Positions 10,721 to 21,782 of a stretch of DNA of 64,000 nt are shown here, in pieces. This stretch comes from Tubulanus polymorphus. Lineage: Eukaryota; Nemertea; Palaeonemertea; Tubulaniformes; Tubulanidae. The stretch lies in the NCBI RefSeq assembly GCF_964204645.1, contig NC_134031.1, positions 15,063,307 to 15,127,306 on the forward strand, read 5' to 3'. Every line of letters begins with the position of its first letter. Within the stretch, counting starts at the first letter, position 1. The notes under the pieces were generated by a model, which was given only the letters and a program-made list of their open reading frames with translations, did not search any database and was not told where the DNA came from. Both the position numbers and the translations under genes were made by a program.

Positions 10721-11763
10721 ATTCAAGAATCTTTGACTAGATTTGGTCGAAGAACTGAGCCTAAATTAGCAGTTAGCGGAGTTAAACTTAATTCAGATGT
10801 GTGGATGAATTGTGTCCTGAACTGTAGAACTAGGGCCTGCTTTTTTGATCGGAGACGATTTGAATAGATGATGTAGTTTACCTGATATAGTTTACTCCTA
10901 TCTGTCCTAATCAAACTCACTGGACTCGCTATTGTGTATAGGATGTTTATATATTCGATATCAATTCCGCTTCAGCTATCAGTGTAAATACAGTATTTTC
11001 TATAAAATAAACAATTTATTCGAAAAATCAAACACATTCCAACGATAACGAGTAAACAGTGTACACAGTGTCGGGTCGATAATCGGTATGGAATCGACCC
11101 GAGCATGGAGGTGTTTTAGAGACTTGGTACACAGCATTCGGTCGTGTTTTGGGGATCCAGATCGAATACTGGGAAATCGGGGATATGGGGGTCCAAAAAG
11201 AAAAAGTGATCCCCGCCACACAGAAGACCTGATCTGCGAAAGGGCAACTTCATAATAGACATCGTCCCATATATCAGTTTGTACTTGGCATGCAGAAGTT
11301 CTCTTAAGCCCTAGCTCCTCCTAAAAGCAGGTTCCTCCTATTTGAGACCAAAGGCGTGAGTCTACAGTGGGACCTCGGAAATGAAGATTTATCGGTTTTT
11401 AAAATCTTAGAATTTCATCCCAGGATGATTTAAATGATCTGGATATAGACAACTGTTAGTTTATTATAACGAACAGATTTCTTGGCCCCTTGAAGTTATT
11501 TATAACTAGGTTCCACTGAGAGTACCGGTCACAGTGCTAGATGTTGACCGTCAAGTGCTGCCCCTCTTTATTTACATAGCGGTAACTGATCCTGGAGAAC
11601 TTAAATATGACGAAACTGTGGTTTAACCAAGGCTCGAATCGTTAATTAAACAGGTCCCTTAAATCCCTTCGCGTCAATATCCTCAATTCATTGGTTAGAC
11701 CACATAAATGACTCATCAATTCCAAAGCTCCGCTCCTACAAACTTTTCAAGGAGCGTTTTTGT

Positions 11764-12563
11764 TTAGAAAATTACATCGTTTCTGTACCTTTTGTTAAGA
11801 GGAAAGAATTTACCAAATTCAGAATCAGTTCTCACCACCTACAAATTGAATCATACAGATATGCACGACCCAAAATCCATGTGTCAAATAGATTCTGTTT
11901 ACTGTGTAAATCTGTCTCCAGTACTAATGGTCAGGTGGAAGAAAAACACTTTATTTTAGACTGTTCCACGCTAAATTCGAGAGAGTTCTTTTTTATGATA
12001 AAATCCGGGAGTTTGTTGATTTCGACGCTCTCTCATCTGCGCAACAATTTAGCTTCCTGTCGTCATATAATTCAAACGACAGCGAAATAGGGAGCATAGT
12101 TTGTGATCTAGTAAATTCTTTAATTTCGGAACGGGATTTTGTATTTTGAAATCCACGTAGATTCCCGGGTCTATCAATTCGATATTATCATTCGGCTGTT
12201 TTTTGCTCTATTTGGTTTTTCTTTGTTTTTGTTTTTGTTTTTTTTTCTTTTTGGATTGTGTTCGTATGACTGTATCGTATACTGTATGCCACGTTTAACC
12301 TCTTATCCTCACCTGACCGTCTCTCCCGCCGAAGCCCATTCATTCATTCGGCTAGGTCGTCGGACTGTGGCAAGCGAGGACGAGCCAATTGTATTGTATG
12401 TATATACCCTACCGGTCTCTTCTTGTGCTCGTTTTTGTTTGTTTGTGTTTTGTGTTCTTTTTATTACACTTTCTATATTTTTGTACTGTGTATTGCTTTA
12501 TTGTACTTCTTCTACCGATGATGTTATGTAACATTAAGGAACAATACATTTATTGAATTGAAT
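11764..12563 (+). mobile_element. 5'-truncated LINE, 3' end of ORF2
   Basis: The frame 11764-12090 reads FRISSHHLQIESYRYARPK then FCLLCKSVSSTNGQVEEKHF, then ILDC, the C-terminal C-x2-C...H-x4-C knuckle found after the reverse transcriptase in many invertebrate non-LTR elements. No RT catalytic core is present. The copy ends near 12563 in the tail TTATTGAATTGAATTG. The same tail ends a second fragment at 58796-59490, so both belong to one family. Confidence 0.65.
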
Positions 12564-12646
12564 TGGTAAATTTGTGCACTAACGTATTGCTCGCATACCG
12601 CAGTAGGAATTAGTTAGTTCATATTCACCGCTTATGTTATTTCTAG

Positions 12647-12764
12647 TCGCAGCACTGAACGGTCAATACCAGACATCGCTGGATGCGGGTGCCGGGACCA
12701 TAGACAAAAATGCAGCAAGTTTTGGGCTGACGGCACAAAAGCTGTCGAAATATTTTGTGTAAAT
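12647..12764 (+). other. exon-like segment, possible terminal exon (unassigned)
   Basis: TTATTTCTAG gives a plausible acceptor. One frame reads VAALNGQYQTSLDAGAG and on to LSKYFV and a TAA, with AATAAA overlapping. A second frame reads GCGCRDHRQKCSKFWADG, which resembles part of a ShK-type cysteine pattern but lacks its later cysteines. No upstream exon was found. Coding status is unproven. Confidence 0.2.
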
Positions 12765-13164
12765 AAACGAGTGAATTTTTATAGTTTTTTCTTATGTCCA
12801 TCATTTTCAATTATACATATATGAACTATTTTCGGTAAATGATAATACATACAGTGGTGAAATCTAGTTAGCCAGAAGTCCTACACTTTATGATTATCGT
12901 AACTAGAAAAGAATATTGACACTTAATTTTAGTTTGTGTACACCGAGGCACACTTCAGTTCAATCAGTATCTTATCATCAGTCGGTTAAATAGTATCTTA
13001 TCTAGACTAGTGTTCACCAGACAACACGGTTGATTCTTAGTCAAAAACTTTATATTCAAAAACAACACATGACATAATGATAATACATCGTTAAATTGTT
13101 TTAAAGAAGCTCGCTGGGGGTCAGTCAGTTTAATAGACTAGGTACTTTAGAACTCGAGTTGCGT

Positions 13165-15871
13165 TTATTCAACATTCATGAATTTTCGGACGCATTCGCA
13201 TATTTTTTTCATAGCCACAACTTGTTCGTCATAAACCAAACCAGCGATAGAAATCCGGAATTTATTCAGACACACACCAGTCGAGGAGAACCTGACGGAA
13301 AAAACAAATCATTCATCGAATTTCATTACAAAATCTCAATATCAGTTATATAAGAATTACGATAATCTGTTTTAGAATTACCTGCGACCAGCGTAGAATG
13401 TCACACCGAATTCTTCATTCGCTAATTTCAGTAAATCCTCCGCATTTCTGTCTTTTGGCAATTCCAACCAGATAAAATAACCTCCCTATAATTCAACATC
13501 GAATATCATTGATCATTAAACATTCTTACACAGCAGACCGTTCCACAGTTGTGAGGTAGAATTAACTCTGAATTAAGGTTAGTTCATTTTCGATGAGTCA
13601 AATCTTAACTCGGAACTGCGGAACTGGACCCAGAGGATTAACTCACGTTTGGTCTCGTATATGAAACAGTTTTAGGTAAAAGTTCGTCAAGAATTTCTAG
13701 AGTTTTCGCCATTTTGCGCTGAAAATAAAATATTGGATACAAAACTATATAGTTAAGGAGCAACAGAATGAACTGAAGCCGAAGGAGGAAGATATTCAAA
13801 CCTTGTATTCATCTCGAGCAATTTGAACTTGTTTTTGTACGAGTCCCATTTGTAAAGCGCTAGTAATAATTGTCGACGTATATTGACACGTATTTCCTCC
13901 GCTCCAACATAAAGACCTTATATAGAGAAAATATGAATCAATATTTATCAGAATGTTTTGAAACAATTTGAACTAAATCTCTCAATTCAAATTCCGATTC
14001 GAAACACACGTGGCAGCGATGAATTTAACGATCTCGGTCGGAGCCTCGATCCAGCCGCATCGTACTGACGGAGCCAACAGTTTAGAAAACGAACCGCACG
14101 AGACAACGTTGCCTTCGCTGTATTCAACTCCCGGACTGAAATGAACGTCATTATCAATATCAGTAATTAGATTATATCAGCACCGAACCTCAGTCATCGC
14201 CATCACTGGTTCTGTTTCCCCAGCAGACGCAGACGTCCTGACGAAGCAACCAGTCTCTCAGTCACCCGGTTAAAGTAAACGCGAGCAATGATTGATTTAT
14301 ACTCTTTTTTCATTTTATATCTTTAAGAAAAAATTACCTGGAATCAAATTCTATGAGTCGTTTCGGAGCCCGCGAACTGCCATCAAAATATAGCAAATTG
14401 TAAATATCATCACCGAGTAACAAAGAGTTTTGTTTACGGGCGAGTTTTACCAGTTCCCGGCACCGATCTGAAATATCATACAACAACAGTTGAATCCCCC
14501 TATGACGTCATCAAATTACCTACAGCACTAAGAAAAAATCACTAGTGGATTTCATGATGTCATAACGAGAGGTAGAAGGCGGCCATCGTTTTTTCTACAG
14601 AGTCCATAGATAGAATAAGTGTTAGGCAATTTGGATATGACGTCATAGTGATCTATGGTGGCAGCCATTGATTGATGATGTCATCAGGATTATTGTTATA
14701 AGATTAGCGAAACTGGATGCACTGATGGACGTAGGCACATAATACTTACCTTCTGAATATGAGAATCCGGCAGGATTATTAAACACGGGAATCATATAAA
14801 TCAAAGATTTATAAAGTTTCTTCGCGGATTTCTGGAAATTCTGCGGACAATGTTTGTTGATTAACTTCTCAAGTTCGTCAATGATCATTCCCTGGCTGTC
14901 GCAGGGAACTGAAAAAAGAAACCAACAAATGAAATAATGCACGAAATTTAAATTCGAAGTTTCTAGAAATTGCAGGTGCGTGGAGGGCGTGGGGATATCA
15001 TACCCGGTATGACTGTGTATCCCAATTCGGCCAACATTTCAATGATCAGAAAATAGGTTGGTTCTTCTACAAATATGGGTACATCTTGCCGGAACAGCAG
15101 AGATAACAGCATGTGAATGCCGTGAGTGCTACCGGCAGTAGCCAACAAATTATCACTGCGTGAAAGAGAAAATATGAAGACGGTCAAACAGTACTCTATT
15201 TCTGAGTATTTGCAATCATAACAATTCAACTAACTAAGTGCAAGTCGTCAAGATATTTATCGTTACTACAAAATGTTCCACGATTTGAGCAGTTTCATTG
15301 GGTTTCATTCAATTGAAATCGATTTCTAAAAAGGGCGTCCTCTAAATTCTAAATTCAACGGACGCGGCAAGAAATGTCTACACGAACCTGACAACTTTAG
15401 TACCATATTCGGTGGTCAAGAATTTCGCCAATTCTTCGAGGAATTCCGGATCTCCCTGATTCGGGCCGTAGTTGAATGACAATGCCTTTCTGGTTAGATC
15501 CAAAGGCTAGTAAAAAACGGAAGCAATAACGACGTCAATTATAAAGATGATTCGCAGAGGCTACGAGATTTAGAGACGTCAAGGTCGGATCCAGAGGTAC
15601 TTGTGAGACCTGTCCATCAAATTTTTTTTCAGTGCCTTTTTCATTTTGTCAACGAAGATAGTAGGTGCATTTCAGTACAGGAGTATATTATATACTTCAT
15701 ATTGCCTTTATGGACATCGAAGTGCCTTTTCCGACAAGTCCTTCAAAGCTGGGGGATCCGCCTCTGGATGTCGATGTAACTTACGATTCGATGTTGGGTT
15801 GCTTTTAGCATTATTTCAGCTGATAAAGTGCGCAGGTAACTGTCCGGGTAACCGTCTCGTAAAGACAACAT
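13165..15871 (-). CDS. PLP-dependent class I/II aminotransferase, paralogue A (396 aa)
   Basis: Ten exons in phase: 15871-15785, 15506-15388, 15155-15004, 14908-14750, 14467-14338, 14135-14010, 13916-13802, 13718-13647, 13485-13382, 13291-13165. The product is a full fold-type I aminotransferase resembling the Aro8/AADAT-like branch. Key sites: PVFNNPAGFSY (cofactor-side Asn-Pro), LGDDIYNLLYFD (Asp for the pyridine nitrogen, Tyr near O3'), FSKLLAPSVRCGW with Schiff-base Lys about residue 234, and KFRISIAG with the carboxylate-binding Arg. Such enzymes move an amino group between an amino acid and a 2-oxo acid; the substrate cannot be told here. No targeting peptide is evident. Exon sizes match paralogues B and C except for the first and last. 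The start MLSLRDGYPDSYLR aligns with the other copies. The last residues (KFMNVE) differ from the KQFLQV end of B and C, and the stop codon overlaps an AATAAA. Confidence 0.85.
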
Positions 15872-16940
15872 TATGAAGCTGATTGTTTTCCACACCTATG
15901 AGGAATAATGAAACAGAATTTACGGATCAGAGCTGCGTGAATTCAAACCGCGACTGAAACCCTTTATTGTCGAGTCCATCATTTTTCACTGTTACTGACC
16001 GAAATAATGCATTCGGTCACTGGCACGACTTACCAGATCACAGTTAATTTAGTACAGACCCCGATTACCATGCCCTGTCACCAGAAACCTTTTAGCAGCG
16101 TCCACTGCAAGCCTGTTATCAGATATCCCTACGTCGATGTACTGGTTCGCTACTATGTATGTATTATAGATTTGCCCTGGTTTATATAAATTATATGAAA
16201 ATCCTACCTGTTTAATACAGCTCTAATACTGTACGCGGCTGGTTGTGTACTGATCTCGCAACAACAGCCCCGATCTCCGCGTGTGTGTATGTCTCTCTCT
16301 CTTTACGTCACGAGTACTTCTTTATCGAATTTAGGGGGTAAAGTACAAAAGGGTCAAACCTTTAGATAATGGCGCTGCTGTGAAGAGAGCAAAGTTCGTT
16401 CTCGTGTGACAAATTTTCATCGCAAATTGACCCGCGGTCTAGCTGCAGAGTTCGCGTACCCTATCAGCAACTGCACCTTGGAATCAAAAGCTCTATTTAT
16501 CCTGTTTGATCATTGGATAAGTCTACAGTCAAAGCTCGTTATACCGCCATATTTTCACATATTCGTTGCCGCCAATATTTCCACTCTCCAATGGCTGGCT
16601 TTATAACAAGCTTTGATTGTACTATAGTTTATACGTGTGGTTTGATTGAGATCGGATCATACATGAAGCAAAGAAAAAATGACTAGCAGAAACTGCCAGG
16701 GTGTATTTTTCTATCCAGAAACCGATTTCGTTTATTTGAATTCACAAATTCATTATTTCGATATAACCAAATAATGTAGATTAAATAAAGTTTTGTGTAT
16801 TAAAACTTTTGAAAACATTTTGCGGTAGATAATATCGATCGATAAGTAATATCGATTATCCAATAAACCGTGCTGTAAGAATGTGTGACTATGTTTAAAC
16901 AGAGAGGACATGTTCTCTCTGGCATTTCAATCGTTGCAGT
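15872..16940. other. intergenic between aminotransferases A and B
   Basis: Presumed promoter side of A and 3' flank of B. A TTTATT at 16731-16736 (AATAAA on minus) is a likely polyadenylation signal for B, about 205 nt past its stop. No other gene recognised. Confidence 0.4.
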
Positions 16941-19900
16941 TTAAACTTGTAAGAATTGTTTGATAGATTTACATAATCTCGTAGCACCAACTACCAGGTC
17001 ATCGTAAACTAATTCAGCAATGGAAATTCTTAACTTGTTACTACACGCACCAGTCGACGAGAACCTACAAAATATCAATGGAAAAACTCCTGGTTCACAG
17101 AAATTCAAATATTAATAGAATCTAGATATCAACCAATCTTACTTGGTGCGAAGCAAAACAAATCAGGATTTCAAATGTAATTTTGTATTGTGTTGTATTG
17201 TTATTTTTATTATAGTGACATTGGACGACATGTATACATACATATAAATTAACGTATAAGGCGATCCAGCGTACCGAGCCATGTATGCCTTACAAGTCAC
17301 TTTGACATAACATTTAAATTAACAAGTCTTACAAATATGATCATCAAATCATATTAGTTGCTCTGTGTTTTGCTTTTTTCAGTTAATAATTTCAATCTAT
17401 TTCAGGACTATACCTGTTTCCGAGGTAGAATGTCACACCAAATTTCTCTTTTGAAAATTTCAATAAATCCTCGGCATTCTTATCGTTTGGCAATTCCACC
17501 CAGATAAAATAACCTCCCTATAATTCAATATCGAATATCATTGATCAGTAAACATTCTTACACCGCAGACGATATTGAATGAGCAGAGGATTAACTCAGG
17601 ATTTACTCACGTTTGGTTTCGTGAATGAAACAGTTTTAGGTAAAAGTTCCTCAAAAATATCTAGAGTTTTCATCATTTTGCGCTGAAAGTGAAATATTGA
17701 ATATGAAACTGTAGTTCAGGAGCAGCAGAAGGAGTAGGAGAATGGAGCTGAAAGAGGAAGATTATCAAACCTTGTATTCATCTCGAGCAATTTGAACTTG
17801 TTTTTGTACGAGTCCCATTTGTAAAGCACTAGTAATAATTGTCGAGGTATATTGACACGTATTTCCTGCACTGTGCACCAAAGACCTATCAAATGAATAG
17901 ACGGGAAACGGATTCTTAATGATACATAGAAAAACAATTGCAGATTGTTAGAGTAATTGAGACGCTGAATTGGCGCGACTTACGTGTTTGAAAGGTGTTT
18001 TATAAGACCAGATGGCGCTTCGATCCAGCCACATCTCATCGATGGAGTCAACAGTTTAGAGAATGAACAATTTGAAATTACATTACCTTCCGTATATTCA
18101 ACATCGCCACTACAATAATAACAATTATAAGTATAAACAAAAATACAAAATCCTCTTTATGTGTTTTTGATATAAATCATATAGGTTAACGAATTATGAA
18201 TTTTGAATGTAACGAAATTACTCGAGACTGCATAAGAATACTATCATTTTATACCGTCCCGACAGAAATAGATATTCCCCGACACAAATCCATTTTTCAT
18301 ACTTTATTTCTTCTACGGATATAGTTGGATCGGTAGGAAAAAATGCCACCGGAAAAAAATCCACTGGAAAAAACAGCGAAAATGACAGTAGGAAACATGC
18401 CACCAATGTTTTTTTCCAACAAAAAAATACAATACCGTTACAGTGGAATATAAGTTAGATATCAAAAAGAAAGAGATCATCAATAAGATGTTTGATATAT
18501 AGTTATAGCAGTTTAACCCATGTATTGAGATAACTCGATTTTCTACTGGTGGCAATTTTTCTACTGTGCAAAAAGTGATATTTTACGGCTGGCATTTCTT
18601 CCGGTGGCATTTTTTCCGTCCGTATACCGGTGGATCGAGGTCAAGTGTCGGCGATCCAACGGTCGGGGCTAGAATCCTGCTGGATGGAGGCGTGGACCTT
18701 TCGGGGGGTTGTTTTGATATTATTGGAATCACCTGGAGTCGAATTCTATAAGTCGTTTCGGAGCGTGGGAACTTCCATCAAAATTCAGTATATTATAAAC
18801 GTCATCAGCCATCAATAACGAGTTTTGTTTACGGGCAAGTTTTACCAGTTCCTGACATCGATCTGCGAGATCAATACGACAACAGTATGAATTCTGTCAC
18901 TCTGTCCCAGTGTCTAACTGGGTCGAAACTGCGAGTGTTGGTCCTCACCTTCAGAATATATGAATCCTCTTGGATTGTTGAATACCGGAATCAAATAAAT
19001 CAACGATTTATACAGTTTTTTGTTGGATTTCTGAAAATTCTGCGGACAATGTTCGTTGATTAACTTTTCTAGTTCTTCGATGATCATTCCCTGACTGTCG
19101 CAGGGAACTGGAAATGTGAACACAAAAAAGACTCCAACTTAACAGGATAAAATTCACGATTTTACTGACTAATGTTAAAACAGACGTCGTATAGTTGATG
19201 TTTTAAATAAACTATGAATGCGAGAACGGGTATGAATATAATGCGGGTGTTTGAGTGGCTGGGCTTTATGCAGTATCAACCACTTGGGCCACGATGTAGA
19301 CCAATAGAACTAGTCCACTTGGCCAGTGATTATACAGGTATGCGTTTATATGCGTACATATTACATATATTATTCGTTATATCAATTGTATCATTATTTA
19401 TAAAACATGATTACACAATCATTCATGTATAGATATATTTTAAATCCTGTCGCCCATGCAGGATGACGTGCCGCGATCAATTCTCCACCAATAAAGTGAC
19501 GAGGGTGAAATAACGCGCGCACTCACCTGGGATCGTTTTAAAGCCGAGTTCCAGTGATATTTTTATCGTGTGTATATACGTCGGCTCTTCTAGAAATACC
19601 ACATCTCCGCGAGTGAACAGCAGCGACAGTATCAGGTGCAGCCCATGAGTGGCACCTGCAGTAGCGAATAAATTGTCACTAGAATAGAAAAAAATCTAAT
19701 TGGGTTTTTATTTTCGGGAGGATGCTGTACCAAAATGGACATATGTGAATAGGTCTTTAGTTTATGATAGAATAAACATTTTATATCTAAAGTGATCCAG
19801 TTCCCATCGTGATTTTATCCCTGAATATAATCACTGGGCTAAAAACTGACCCCCTAAATAAAACGCACCTGCCAACTTTAGTTCCGTATTCAGTTGTCAG

Positions 19901-20222
19901 AAATTTTGCTAATTCTTCGAGAAATCCAGGATCTCCTTGATCTTCGCCGTATTTAAACGAGATCGCTCCATTCTCTTTATCACGAGCCTATAATACACAA
20001 TATTATATACTCTCAGATATATTCAGTGATTACATTCAAATCATGAACGGCTTTATGAAAAATCCCGAACAAAATCTGTTCAAAAAGCATCGGTGATGTC
20101 TTAAAGCAACTTACAATTCTATGTTGTGTTGCTTTAAGCATAAGATCAGCAGTGAGACAGCGCAGGTTACGATCCGCGCATCCTTCACAAAGTGATAATA
20201 TTCCATCGTTGTTGGTCGCCAT
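16941..20222 (-). CDS. PLP-dependent class I/II aminotransferase, paralogue B (402 aa)
   Basis: Ten exons in phase: 20222-20115, 19987-19869, 19678-19527, 19107-18949, 18862-18733, 18109-17984, 17885-17771, 17682-17611, 17517-17414, 17064-16941. The ATG at 20222 gives MATNNDGILSLCEGCADRNL; an in-frame GTG lies nine bases upstream, but ATG is the natural start. Active-site stretches: PVFNNPRGFIY, MADDVYNILNFD, FSKLLTPSMRCGW (Lys about 241) and NKLRISIAEL. It differs from A and C in having Asn in place of the second Tyr of the YNLLYFD segment and Thr for Ala after the Lys motif. No frameshift or stop, so it is likely functional, perhaps with changed specificity. It sits head-to-tail with A and head-to-head with C. 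Intron 5 contains a repeat array. Confidence 0.85.
18310..18620. repeat. inverted/direct repeats of the CCGGTGGCATTTTTTCC type in intron 5 of aminotransferase B
   Basis: Words such as AAAAAATGCCACCGGAAAAA at 18338-18360 reappear as their complement near 18590-18615 (TTCCGGTGGCATTTTTTCC), which makes a loose hairpin element. Confidence 0.5.
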
Positions 20223-21782
20223 CGTCGTCACTGCCTACATGTGGTCATATCGACAAGTTTTCAAATAAAAGTTATAGAAATAATTATAATCGTTTAAAAC
20301 AAATTGGCGAGAGCGACCACAAGTTTGCAAAGACGTAGGCATGGTAGGTCAACTTGAGACACCACGGGGTCGATGGGATATGAGGCAAGAAACACTGTGT
20401 GATACCAAAATTCATAACATTCGTATAGTATCCGATCGTGAAGAAATTCGTCTAACTGAGAATGAGATTCATTTTTCGTAGATTGACATTCATTTACCTG
20501 AGATTAACAGATCGACTTGCAGGGCGCAGTTTTGTCACACGACAAGCTAGAGCATTTCTGTTTAGATACTGATAACCTACTGGTAAGCATATTTTTTTTA
20601 TCCACAGTGCCTAAAAGGCACCGTCGCGACTGTAGCGATAAGAATATTGATTTTGGTCTTGAACTTGTGTTAGTGTGATAGATACAAACCTTAACTAATA
20701 GCCCGGAGAGTTCAATATCCAAATTTCAATGTCTTCGGACCATCAACGAGTTATTGGATTAGCCTAGATAAAGTTAAACGCAGAGTCCGATCGTTGGGCA
20801 CCAATCCGTGTAGAAACAGTGGCGCCGACCAACTCACCTAGTTTCAGCTGTAAGCCCAGACATGATCTGAGAATTATTCCCAGAAGTTTTATTGGCAAAG
20901 ATATAACATCATAAAATTCACTATTCACTATTCACTATAAACTATTCTTGGATACTAGACTAATAAGACAATAATGACAAATGTTGCAAAATGTTTTCAA
21001 AGGTCTGAAATTGTATGCTACCCCCTGATAGTCCCACTTGTGCATATTTGTATGTTTTCGTATCTATAATATATCGTTAATATATTTCAGTAATAACGGG
21101 AGAAAATAAATGTCCCCAATTGCCTTAGTTTTATAGGCCGATAAGAACGGCTGTCACTAGTCTTAGACTCAATTCGTCTATGTAAACCGCGGGGCGCCCG
21201 TTAGAGTCACCTGCGCAGGCCGTGTGCACGAATTATCTCGGGCCACACTTCCGACCCTGCCACGACGTTCAATGATGCTTATTCAAATGTTCATTCAATT
21301 GTTCTTACCTCAATTCACAGTTAGAAATGATTCCGTGTAGTCGGCAATCTGGAGATCTGTCGACCCGCCCGCTTCGAACATAACATATCTATGAGTCCGA
21401 TTCCGGATTTTACAAATATAAGTCTAATAGGCTAAATCCGTATTGTACCAATAGCCTCTTAATGACGTCATTTCGGAAAACCCGGATATGAATATAGTTT
21501 TGACGTTTACAGTTCACCCACCCTCAAGCATATGTCAGTTGAGCTTTATCTATTGTATCGTGTGTCAGGTGTTTGTGGAAAGTGGTAGTAAGGTATTGGT
21601 TATTCTTTATATCGTTCATACCTTGAACTAGTAACAGCCTACAGGCTTCGTATACCACAACTGCAACAAGTGCAGGCCGCTGTCAATGTCGTCAGTGTCT
21701 CAGTCAGTGAGATTGACTGTGACAGTGTGTTGTTGATCGAATAATAAAATCTCACTCGAATGTTCTCTTTTAGAGTAAAATC
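20223..21782. promoter_or_regulatory. divergent intergenic region between aminotransferases B and C
   Basis: The two starts face away from each other across about 1.56 kb, so both promoters must lie here unless there are distant 5' UTR exons. I see no clear TATA box or known motif that fixes either start site. GC-richer patches occur near 21190-21260. Confidence 0.4.

Larger units (their letters stand above)
9871..11106. repeat. segmental duplication, copy 2 (holds peptide gene 2)
   Basis: Partner of 2141-3840, without the TIR element. The junction near 11050 (GAGTAAACAGTGTACAC) is the empty target site. Confidence 0.75.

Noticed and set aside
12139-12531. 130 aa ORF rich in Phe/Leu
   Set aside because: Lies in the 3' untranslated part of the truncated LINE and consists of T-rich sequence; no conserved domain.
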